From: an uncultured Prevotella sp.
GTDB lineage: Bacteria; Bacteroidota; Bacteroidia; Bacteroidales; Bacteroidaceae
Direction of reading: 5' to 3'
Length of the DNA: 25,840 bases
NCBI GenBank assembly: GCA_947304695.1
Contig: CAMZBS010000021.1
Location: forward strand, 1 to 25,840
Made by a program: the position numbers and the translations under genes. The notes beneath the pieces are model-generated. The model had not been told where the DNA came from, searched no databases, and saw only the letters and a program-made list of their open reading frames with translations. Of this stretch, positions 7,501 to 14,377 are shown piece after piece. The stretch's first letter is position 1, and each line of letters opens with the position of its first letter.

Positions 7501-9307
7501 GCGACGAGGAGCCGCTGACGCTGATGGCCTGCGTATCGGAATAATCGCTCCAGTCAAGGTTCATGGAACGGTTGCGACAACGGATGTAGTAGTGGCCGGA
7601 GGGGAGTGAGGAAGGCGAAAGGCTGAGGGTTGTGACAGCTTCACCCTCACGTACGTTCTTGGGCAGGTAGCCGGCATCGACATCGTAGAAGTCCTCGAAG
7701 AGCAGAATGCGGTCATAGACAATATTTGTGAAGGCATCGTCGCTAGCTATCTGGTACTGACTGCTGTGAAGACCGCCAACGGCAGTCTGCTGAGTGATGA
7801 CAGCAGGCAGGGCCACCTGGCCGTCGGCCAGGTTCAAAACAGGCTTGGCAGGCTTGGCTGCCGACGAAAGGCAACGGCTGAAGCGGTCGATGAGCACATT
7901 GTCGAGAGCCAGGCGCGAATTGCCAATTGAATAGGTCTCAACGGTCATCGTCTCGGTAACAGGGTCGAACTCCATGAGCTGGTAGGTCCATTGGTCAATG
8001 GTCTTCTGCACCTCGTCGCGGTTACGATTGTCGGGCGTGCTGCCCCACAGCTGTTCGTAGTCCTGTGCCGAGGTGCCCACACCGCCACCGGAAATCATGT
8101 GATAAACGGGCCACTCGGTCATCTGGCCACGGGCATAGAGATGATGGTGTCCGGCACAGTTGACCACATGCTTGCGCGATGCGGAGAGAATGGGCATCAC
8201 CTCGCTGGTCATCCAGGGGTTGGTGTCGCCAGCCCATTGCTCAGCATAGAGCGGGCGATGCTGAACGCTGACGATGAATCGCACCGTGGCATCAGCATCG
8301 GCGGCCTGCACCACCCGTCCAACCCACTCTTTCTGCTGAGTGGATGTGCCGTCGGTGTTCATCACCACAAAGAGCACAGGCCCGGCCTGATAGGCATAGT
8401 AGAGGGCTGTGCCGCTCTTGATGCCCTGATAGTCCATGTCGCCGTAGGAGGCATAGTGGCCTTTGTAGAGATCAAGGCTGGGGTCTTTGAACAACTCGTG
8501 GTTGCCCACAGCGGTCATGATGGGCAGACGCGACATGACCTCGCGCGATTTATAAAGATGTGTAAACTCATACTGACGCACGGAACCTGAATCAACTTGG
8601 TCGCCCACGTTCATCAGCATGCGCACATTGTCTTCCAACGCCTCCCCACCCCACTTCTGACGGGCTTTGCGCTCAGCCATGCGTAGCAGCCATTCATAGT
8701 CGGAACGCTCATTGCGCTGGTGGTCGCCAATCAGCAGGATGCGGAAAGGCTCACGGCTGGACGCCTGGGGCATGGTGCGGAAATGACCCACCTCGCCGGA
8801 CTTGCCGTCGGAGATCACCTGATAGTAATAAACGGTGTTCGGCATGAGGTCTTTCAGCTGCACAGCATTCCAGTAGTAAGAGGCCGTCACCTGCCGGCTT
8901 GAGGAGGCCAACTGCCGGGAACTGAGTTGCGCGGGCGAAGTACCATAGCTGACGAAGGCACTGGCCACGGGAGCCTTCGTCTTCCAGCACACCTGAATGC
9001 TGTGGTCAGTGGCCTGGTTCAGATAGGGGGCAGTCATCTCTGCTGGTGTCTCGTCGGGCTGAACGGTGAGGCGGATGGCATTATAGGTACCGTCACCGTT
9101 GTCGGTGTAGTAAATGTCGGGATCGCTCAGGGTAAGGTCGCCAATGGTGTGGCTCGATCCGATCTTTGACCGATAGTCACGAAAACTCTTGATGGTTCGT
9201 GGTTCCGTGGGTTCTTCATTACTGGAGTCCAGAGGCTTTGCCTGGCCAATCAGCGGCATGGCGATTGCTGAGGCCAACAGTAGGGTCAGATAGAATTTAG
9301 CTTTCAT
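4520..9307 (-). CDS. Purple-acid-phosphatase-like phosphoesterase fused to a divergent GH115 domain
   Basis: This is a 1595-residue secreted multidomain protein with a signal peptide at about 1-24. A fibronectin-III-like domain, typical of purple acid phosphatases, spans about 90-180 (TAPYLNQATDHSIQVCW). A calcineurin-type metallophosphoesterase spans about 187-470, with its metal-binding motifs in order: GDH (194-196), GDQVDSG (235-241), GNHE (268-271), VQH (348-350) and GHHH (386-389). One or two beta domains cover about 490-695. A GH115-like region follows from about 700 to 1370, with GTIYAVYSLSEQLLGVPP and NDED (839-842). It then has one module homologous to those of the GH115 neighbour, and a tail with YDLQGRKM and GIYIVNGRKWVK. 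The GH115 part lacks most blocks present in the intact neighbour, so it may have another specificity or only bind. The protein could remove phosphate and a uronic acid from one substrate, but this is inference. It has its own promoter and is probably monocistronic. Confidence 0.88.
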   Translation of the reverse strand: MKAKFYLTLLLASAIAMPLIGQAKPLDSSNEEPTEPRTIKSFRDYRSKIGSSHTIGDLTLSDPDIYYTDNGDGTYNAIRLTVQPDETPAEMTAPYLNQATDHSIQVCWKTKAPVASAFVSYGTSPAQLSSRQLASSSRQVTASYYWNAVQLKDLMPNTVYYYQVISDGKSGEVGHFRTMPQASSREPFRILLIGDHQRNERSDYEWLLRMAERKARQKWGGEALEDNVRMLMNVGDQVDSGSVRQYEFTHLYKSREVMSRLPIMTAVGNHELFKDPSLDLYKGHYASYGDMDYQGIKSGTALYYAYQAGPVLFVVMNTDGTSTQQKEWVGRVVQAADADATVRFIVSVQHRPLYAEQWAGDTNPWMTSEVMPILSASRKHVVNCAGHHHLYARGQMTEWPVYHMISGGGVGTSAQDYEQLWGSTPDNRNRDEVQKTIDQWTYQLMEFDPVTETMTVETYSIGNSRLALDNVLIDRFSRCLSSAAKPAKPVLNLADGQVALPAVITQQTAVGGLHSSQYQIASDDAFTNIVYDRILLFEDFYDVDAGYLPKNVREGEAVTTLSLSPSSLPSGHYYIRCRNRSMNLDWSDYSDTQAISVSGSSSPRLMVSDSSFKPGTVDIAYENAPVGTKAWVGIYVQGQQPGASTPSYTWQYTSSSSGTLHFTINDTNQYYAVLFNNDGYEEISPRLRFTVSNTVAEGLTLRAGSVAIVVADAECSQVKLAVEALQRDFQKVMGFKPAIVSTPGTTQGVELVVENGGLDGFESHRVYADKARRRIVMQGADMRGTIYAVYSLSEQLLGVPPLWYWCDWQPGRKDAIEVPDDFDYYQPSPVVRYRAWFPNDEDLFVPWRRQSTDNNERWLETMLRLKLNTVEYTATVTTNGTLNSEAMLYKKYGLVLTSHHMVALNNSFANWDAYWQQVRHVTPPALSVNDMKSLREFWQYNIDAVMNSGVENLWQVAFRGKTDQPFWSVFADAPASDAERGAVINRMVREQYDMICQSTGEQNPFVRMTFYDEISSLLAAGHLQPPTATNMLWTFVAGRRDHYPYDDLVNWTNTDSVKLGYYMNLQFYSTGAHLAPAEGPWKMEDNYRYVMSKGPLTFSVVNAGNLREFLMEMSANAAMMWNPTAYTTDDFLHRFCAQYFGKEHAAEAARLYRDYYRAYWNPKKSDFPGGFDRQYVFQDLRHSQVIKQINSTWNTFKVNPFTEIGYESVPGRTFRIEGRNPVDSVLAGMSREMAAFASVARSCEALQSQLSPLNAQFFYDHLSAYAHYMEQLSTAVYHYVYAYKNKDDDRYLHLKTAYEAMKAAKAALIVSQHGVFSTWYATDDKFEMDARIENIRSRMAEEEDLGLTEELIENYDFEYNHDCQLNAVGNTGRGIPCGWESFGELKKGANGLDSYGVNQGAANYHGNNVCWMNSVPMPDEFWLYQTIPASSLTPGQYRIACKLWVEVNKKTNCRLFANRNVQYYGTEADYTNLLTPGEVNTYAGYAGGSTSDFVLRDMEVTVNVAEGEDLTIGIKTGNKRNNGERSTSDNAGWFKVDFFRIHKISDADPSAGLGAVMNGVRQTLHNEVYDLQGRKMAHSPLQRGIYIVNGRKWVK
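4684..5251 (-). repeat. C-terminal module copy C (phosphoesterase-GH115 fusion)
   Basis: This encodes NYDFEYNHDCQLN to WFKVDFFRI. It is closely related to copy A (984-1550) in the GH115 gene, about three residues in four by eye, and long stretches of the DNA are nearly the same. The likely history is duplication or gene conversion between the two genes. Such long similarity in direct orientation, about 3.7 kb apart, could also support recombination. Confidence 0.8.
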
Positions 9308-9383
9308 ATTGGTTTTGTTGTTTGTTTAAGTTTCAGCTTCAATTCCTTCAACCTGCGAAGGACGTATGTTTCTTTTTCTGGTG

Positions 9384-9415
9384 CAAAATTAAGTCTTTCT
9401 GCCTCTAAAGGACAA
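9384..9415 (-). promoter_or_regulatory. Promoter of the phosphoesterase-GH115 fusion gene
   Basis: A minus-strand TAATTTTG box (9391-9384) has a TTG at 9415-9413, with a 21-nt spacer. This is the same arrangement as at the GH115 promoter. The predicted start is near 9377, leaving a leader of about 70 nt before the ATG at 9307. Confidence 0.75.
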
Positions 9416-9419
9416 CAAA

Positions 9420-9449
9420 TACAGGTCGATAAATGAAAATAGAAGGTCA
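9420..9449 (-). promoter_or_regulatory. Putative operator: two GACC half-sites 21 bp apart (fusion gene)
   Basis: On the minus strand AATGACC (GACC at 9448-9445) and ATCGACCTGTATTTG (GACC at 9427-9424) are direct repeats spaced 21 bp. The proximal site is 32 nt from the TAATTTTG box. The surrounding bases resemble those upstream of the GH115 gene over about 45 bp. Confidence 0.6.
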
Positions 9450-9453
9450 TTCT

Positions 9454-9481
9454 GAACGTATTCGGGCTTTTTCTGACCTGT
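9454..9481 (+). promoter_or_regulatory. Putative operator of the GH43-sulfatase unit
   Basis: The proximal site CTGACCTGTATTT (GACC at 9475-9478) lies exactly 32 nt before the TAACTTTG box. The distal site is degenerate, TCTGAAC (GAAC at 9454-9457), but also starts 21 bp upstream. The -33 TTG present at the other two promoters is missing here, which fits stronger dependence on an activator. Confidence 0.5.
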
Positions 9482-9510
9482 ATTTTTCCCGCTATTTACG
9501 CGCTTGTGAA

Positions 9511-9518
9511 TAACTTTG
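9511..9518 (+). promoter_or_regulatory. -7 promoter box of the GH43-sulfatase unit
   Basis: TAACTTTG fits TAnnTTTG. The predicted transcription start is near 9525, only about 15 nt before the ATG at 9540. This rules out the in-frame TTG at 9516, which lies inside the promoter box. Confidence 0.75.
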
Positions 9519-9539
9519 CAGACAAAAAAAAAGAAAGAC

Positions 9540-11870
9540 ATGAGAAAAAGACTGCTTTTTACTTTTACACTGCTGGCCGCCACGCTCTCCTGCATCATGG
9601 CTGCTGAGAAGAGCATCGTAACACTGGCTGACCCTTACATACTGCTGGACGGCGACACGTATTATGCCTATGGAACAGGCGATGCCGACGGCATTGCCGT
9701 GTGGACATCAAAAGACCTGAAGGGATGGACACGCCACAAGAGCCTGGCCCTGCACAAGCAGAACACCACTGAACAGCAATGGTTCTGGGCACCAGAGGTA
9801 TATAAGAAGAAGGGACAGTACTACATGTACTACTCGGCCAACGAGCATCTCTACGTGGCCACTGCCTCACAGCCCACAGGGCCATTCAGGCAGGTGGGCG
9901 AGTGCATGACAAAGAAGATGCTGGGCGACGAGAAGTGCATAGACAGCAGCGTGTTTACCGACGATGACGGAAAGGTGTGGCTCTTCTTCGTGCGCTTCAC
10001 CGACGGCAACTGCATCTGGATGTGCCAGCTGGAAGACGACCTGATCACGCCCAAGGCAGAGACCCTCTGCAAGTGCATCAACGTAAGCCAGGCGTGGGAG
10101 GACAAGCTGGGCCGCGTGAACGAGGGGCCGTTCGTCCTGAAACATGGCGGCATCTACTACCTGACCTATTCGGGCAACGACTATCGCAGCCAGGACTATG
10201 CCGTGGGCTATGCCATGACACGCACGCTCAATCCCGCCAGCGGCAGTACACCCACATGGTCGAAATATGGCGGCAACCCCATCGTGCGACGCGTGGAAGA
10301 CCTCGTTGGCACAGGCCATCACTCGTTCTTCACCGACAAGGAAGGACGGTTGCGCATCGTGTTCCACGCCCACGACTCGGAAAACGAGGTGGCTCCACGA
10401 CGCATGTACATCGGTACAATGGAGTTTGCGGGCAACAAGCTGCAGATGACTGCCGACCCCATCATCAGACCTGCTGAGCCTGCGGTGAAGGAGGAATGGG
10501 AACTGGAGTACATGCCAGGCAGCTCGACCACTGAAGGAGTAAATGCCTACAAAGACCTGAAATACAATCGCCTGTTTACACGCACACGGGGATGGAACGG
10601 TGGTGACGGCGTGCTCACCATAGGACTGCCCAACGGCGATGTGCTCTGGACATTCAACGACAGCTTCTACGGGGTGGTGAAAGCCGATGACCGCTCACGC
10701 GGCAGCTGCAACTTCCCACGCAACAGCATCATGGTGCAGCGTGCCCACGACGGCAAGCCGGGAGAGACAGAGAAAGACCTGGTGTGGCTGGCCGACTACG
10801 TGAACTGGCGACGCCCCGATGCCGACCGCTACTTCCATGCACGCACCCATCTGCGCCACCCGCAGGGCAACAAGTCGCTGGCCGAGATTCATGCCGGTGA
10901 CATCGATGAGGACAAGGTCTACTGGTCGGGCGACGGTACCATCGTTGACGGTCAGCTGCAAATGGTATGGATAGCCGTTGAGTCGAAAGAGCTGCGCAAT
11001 CTGGGCACCGCCCTGGCCACCTACTCGCTGGAAGGCACCGTGCCCACAAGACGCTATCTCGACACCATACCCGACTATCTGCCCAAACCGGGCGACTACC
11101 TGCACCGTGAGAGCGTGACACACGACGTGAACCAGAACGTGGTGTCCTACGGTTCGACAATCTGCGACGAGGCCGGCGACGGACACCTTTATCTATATGG
11201 GGTCGACGGCTTCAACGTGCTGGTGGCCCGCACGGCCACTAAGAGCTTGTACAGTCCCTGGCAGTACTATGTCAGGAAAGCCGACGGACAGTGGGTGTGG
11301 CAGGACGAATACCCCGCTGAGGAGGACATGAAGCGGTCGAACATCATGGCATCGGCCGACTATGCCTGCCACCTGCCGTGGGTGTTCAGGGATGGGGACT
11401 GGTACTACCTCACCTCGCAGGCCCCCATCTTCTCAACTGAAGTGTACATCTACCGCTCACGTACACCCTACGGACCGTTTACCGACAAAAAGTTACTCTT
11501 CCGGCTGCCTGACCATCTGGACAAGATTGGCAACCAGAAGTACCACTGGCTATACATGGTGAACCTGCACCCTGCCCTCTCACGCACTGGCGAACTGGTG
11601 TTCTCGACAAACAGCGATCCCGATGACTTCTGGTGGAACTTCAACGAACCAGGCAGCGCCGACTACTACAGACCCTTCTTCTACCGTGTCTTTGACTGGA
11701 AGAAAGTCTACGACGATGTGCCCGACACAAGGGTAGAAAGCCTGCATACACCCCAGTCCTCACCCCACGCCTACTCTCTGCTTGGCATGCAAACAGATAA
11801 CCCCAGCCGGGGCATTTACATCTACCAAGGTCGAAAAATGATTAAAAACCCAATACATTCAACACATTAA
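9540..11870 (+). CDS. GH43 glycoside hydrolase with a second propeller-like domain
   Basis: This is a 776-residue secreted protein from the ATG at 9540. The signal peptide is MRKRLLFTFTLLAATLSC followed by IMAA. The N-terminal GH43 five-bladed propeller (about 25-310) carries the family's three acidic residues: D31 in LADPYIL (base), D135 in CIDSSVF (pKa modulator) and E195 in VNEGPFVL (acid), plus VGTGHHSFF. A second domain (about 320-730), with VLWTFNDSFYGVV, NFPRNSIMVQ and HLPWVFRDGDWYYLTS, looks like another beta-propeller, possibly of the DUF5005 or DUF4185 type. The C-terminus (GIYIYQGRKM) is a shortened version of the secretion tail on its neighbours. GH43 enzymes are mostly arabinofuranosidases, xylosidases or galactosidases; the specificity is not visible. 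It is co-transcribed with the sulfatase 11 bp downstream. Confidence 0.9.
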   Translation: MRKRLLFTFTLLAATLSCIMAAEKSIVTLADPYILLDGDTYYAYGTGDADGIAVWTSKDLKGWTRHKSLALHKQNTTEQQWFWAPEVYKKKGQYYMYYSANEHLYVATASQPTGPFRQVGECMTKKMLGDEKCIDSSVFTDDDGKVWLFFVRFTDGNCIWMCQLEDDLITPKAETLCKCINVSQAWEDKLGRVNEGPFVLKHGGIYYLTYSGNDYRSQDYAVGYAMTRTLNPASGSTPTWSKYGGNPIVRRVEDLVGTGHHSFFTDKEGRLRIVFHAHDSENEVAPRRMYIGTMEFAGNKLQMTADPIIRPAEPAVKEEWELEYMPGSSTTEGVNAYKDLKYNRLFTRTRGWNGGDGVLTIGLPNGDVLWTFNDSFYGVVKADDRSRGSCNFPRNSIMVQRAHDGKPGETEKDLVWLADYVNWRRPDADRYFHARTHLRHPQGNKSLAEIHAGDIDEDKVYWSGDGTIVDGQLQMVWIAVESKELRNLGTALATYSLEGTVPTRRYLDTIPDYLPKPGDYLHRESVTHDVNQNVVSYGSTICDEAGDGHLYLYGVDGFNVLVARTATKSLYSPWQYYVRKADGQWVWQDEYPAEEDMKRSNIMASADYACHLPWVFRDGDWYYLTSQAPIFSTEVYIYRSRTPYGPFTDKKLLFRLPDHLDKIGNQKYHWLYMVNLHPALSRTGELVFSTNSDPDDFWWNFNEPGSADYYRPFFYRVFDWKKVYDDVPDTRVESLHTPQSSPHAYSLLGMQTDNPSRGIYIYQGRKMIKNPIHSTH

Positions 11871-11881
11871 CTATTATTATT

Positions 11882-14368
11882 ATGAATACAGCACAAGTAC
11901 TACTGCCCATGACCGCCATGCTACACGGAACGGTCCAAGCACAACAACCAGCAGAAAGACCGAACATCATGCTCATCGTGGTCGACGACATGGGCTACTC
12001 CGACCTTGAATGTTTCGGCGGTGAGGTGCAGTCACCCAACCTAAACGGACTGGCCGAGAATGGCATCCGCTTCACTCAGTTCTACAACTCAGGGCGCAGT
12101 TGTCCTTCGCGTGCCCAGCTCCTTACAGGACGATACGCGCAGACCGTGGGCATCACCGGCATGGGACAGAGCCTGACAAAGGACTGCGTGACCATTCCCG
12201 AAGTGTTGCGCCAAGCTGGCTACCACACCGCCATGAGCGGGAAATGGCATCTCTCGCGCACAGCCAACATCGGTACGCAGGCGGAGCAGATGCAATGGCT
12301 CTCACATCAGAACACCTTCAACAACGCACCCTTCTCGGCCCTTGACACCTACCCCTGCAACCGTGGATTCGACGAACATTGGGGCACCATCTGGGGGGTG
12401 TGCGACCATTTCGACCCATTCTCGCTGGTTCACAATGAAGAGGCCATCTACACCGATACCATCCCCTCGGACTTCTACTCTACCGATTTCGTCACACAGA
12501 AAGCCATTGATATGCTCGACGGACTGGACAAACAGAAAGAACCCTTCTTCATGTACGTGAGCTTCAATGCCCCCCATTGGCCCCTGCATGCCAAACCAGA
12601 GGACATAGCCAAATACAAGGGGAAATTCAACGACGGATGGAATGCCATGCGCGAACGTAGATACCAGAAACTCGTGCAACTGGGCATCGTCAACCCAGAG
12701 GAAACTCCCAGGGCCACAAATGCTTCGGGACGCACGTGGGAGAACGAGACCGACAAGGCCTTCCAAGCTGCCAACATGGAGGTGCATGCTGCCATGGTGG
12801 ACTGCGTGGATCAGGGCATCGGACGTATACTCGACAAGCTGAAGGCCGATGGCGTGTTCGACAACACCCTAATCATCTTCTGCTCTGACAACGGTGCCTC
12901 GTCGGAGAACTACACCATTGGCGACTTTGACCGCCATGACCGCACCCGCTCCGGACAGCGTGTGGTGCATAATTCGACCACTCCTGGCGGACAGCTATCC
13001 TACAATTACCTGCACAATGGCTGGGCAGGTGCCGTGAACACACCATACCGATACTGGAAGACCACACAGTTCCACGGAGGCACCGCCACTCCTGCTATCA
13101 TCCACTGGCCCGCAGGCATCGACAAGACCAAAGAGGGCACCATCAACCGCCAACCGTGCCACTTCCTCGACATCATGCCCACCTGCATTGAGCTGGCCCA
13201 GGCCACCTATCCCACTACCTACAACGGCCACACTATCAAGCCGCTCTGCAACGAAGGACGCTCCATCCTGCCGTTACTGCAGGGCGAGGGCGTCTGGGAA
13301 GGTGAGCGTGTGCTGTTCTGGGAACATGAGGAAGGACGTGCCGTGCGCAAAGGCGACTGGCGTCTCACTGCCCTCAAAGGTGCCGGATGGCAGCTCTTCA
13401 ACCTGAAAAACGACCTCTCAGAGACCAACAACGTGGCAGCCGAATATCCTGAGAAAGTGCGCGAACTGAAGACACTCTGGAACAACTGGGCCAAGAGCGT
13501 GGGACTGAGCGTGACTGCCGATATCGAAGATACACCCAAGCAACTACTGTTCCATTACGACTTCAACGACAACCTCAACGATGCCTCGGCAAACCACTAC
13601 GTGCTGACACCCTCATCACGGAGCTTCAGCTACGGTGAAGGCGTTTATGGATCAGGCATCATCCTTGACGGCAATGCCCAGTATCTGGACTTCAACACCA
13701 TCGGCCTCATCAACACCAAAACCACTCAGACCACCTTCTGCGCCTGGGTCTACAACGGGCGTGACGATGCGCCCACCTCCGGCAGCCAGGAAGGAGGCTA
13801 CTACTTTCGCGACCAAGTGATACTGGCCCAAAAGGACAATGCCGGTACAGGACGCATCTACCTGTATGGTCGTACCGAGACACCCGTCAACGGTGGTGAA
13901 CCGAGGTTCTTCTACAACAACTTCCTGGGTGCCCAGCAGAACCGTGCCAACTATGGTTCGCTGGTACCTGGCGTATGGCAGCATGTGGCCGTAGTTTGCA
14001 ATCCCGTTGACCTGAGCGTCACCTATTATATTAATGGTGTGCGCGACAGCACTGTGCCTGCTCCCGCTTTCGAGAGCTGCACAGGCGGTTTCCGCATAGG
14101 CGGACACAAGGCCAACAAGGACTATTTTCAGGGAAAGCTTGATGAAATCTATTTGTTCAAGGGCATTCTCTCGGCCGATGAGATACGCCAAGTAATGAAC
14201 AACACCATTGACCTCAAAAAATACGAAGAAAGCAGCAACACGGGTATCATTTCAGCCGCTGTCACGCACACCAACGTCCACCCCATTTATGACCTTCAGG
14301 GCAGGCAACTGGAAAGTGCCAACCGTCCCGGCATTTACGTCGTGAATGGCAAAAAGATGCTGAAGTGA
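11882..14368 (+). CDS. S1-family sulfatase (serine type) with C-terminal LamG-like domain
   Basis: This 828-residue protein hydrolyses sulfate esters, presumably on a glycan. The N-terminus has only a weak signal peptide without early basic residues (MNTAQVLLPMTAMLHGTVQA). The sulfatase domain (about 26-545) shows NIMLIVVDDMGYSD (metal-binding aspartates) and the activation motif SGRSCPSRAQLLTGRY. It also has SGKWHLS, FCSDNGAS and HGGTATPAIIHWPAG. In the activation motif the formylglycine position (C/S-x-P-x-R) is Ser73, so the enzyme would need a maturase that oxidises serine, such as anSME. A LamG/concanavalin-like domain covers about 555-785 (FHYDFNDNLND, GIILDGNAQYLDF). The end is a secretion tail (YDLQGRQL, GIYVVNGKKML). 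It follows the GH43 gene by 11 bp and converges on fucP with a 9-bp gap. Confidence 0.9.
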   Translation: MNTAQVLLPMTAMLHGTVQAQQPAERPNIMLIVVDDMGYSDLECFGGEVQSPNLNGLAENGIRFTQFYNSGRSCPSRAQLLTGRYAQTVGITGMGQSLTKDCVTIPEVLRQAGYHTAMSGKWHLSRTANIGTQAEQMQWLSHQNTFNNAPFSALDTYPCNRGFDEHWGTIWGVCDHFDPFSLVHNEEAIYTDTIPSDFYSTDFVTQKAIDMLDGLDKQKEPFFMYVSFNAPHWPLHAKPEDIAKYKGKFNDGWNAMRERRYQKLVQLGIVNPEETPRATNASGRTWENETDKAFQAANMEVHAAMVDCVDQGIGRILDKLKADGVFDNTLIIFCSDNGASSENYTIGDFDRHDRTRSGQRVVHNSTTPGGQLSYNYLHNGWAGAVNTPYRYWKTTQFHGGTATPAIIHWPAGIDKTKEGTINRQPCHFLDIMPTCIELAQATYPTTYNGHTIKPLCNEGRSILPLLQGEGVWEGERVLFWEHEEGRAVRKGDWRLTALKGAGWQLFNLKNDLSETNNVAAEYPEKVRELKTLWNNWAKSVGLSVTADIEDTPKQLLFHYDFNDNLNDASANHYVLTPSSRSFSYGEGVYGSGIILDGNAQYLDFNTIGLINTKTTQTTFCAWVYNGRDDAPTSGSQEGGYYFRDQVILAQKDNAGTGRIYLYGRTETPVNGGEPRFFYNNFLGAQQNRANYGSLVPGVWQHVAVVCNPVDLSVTYYINGVRDSTVPAPAFESCTGGFRIGGHKANKDYFQGKLDEIYLFKGILSADEIRQVMNNTIDLKKYEESSNTGIISAAVTHTNVHPIYDLQGRQLESANRPGIYVVNGKKMLK

Positions 14369-14377
14369 AGTCAGCCG

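Larger units (their letters stand above)
9417..9485. repeat. 11-bp perfect inverted repeat across the divergent promoter region
   Basis: AAATACAGGTC (9417-9427) and GACCTGTATTT (9475-9485) are perfect inverted copies separated by 47 bp. Each arm contains the proximal half-site of one of the two divergent promoters. The dyad centre, near 9451, is also midway between the two TAnnTTTG boxes. Confidence 0.75.

Noticed and set aside
9516..9539. TTG start for the GH43 gene eight codons upstream
   Set aside because: The TTG is part of the TAACTTTG promoter box, so it would not be transcribed; the ATG at 9540 begins a good signal peptide.
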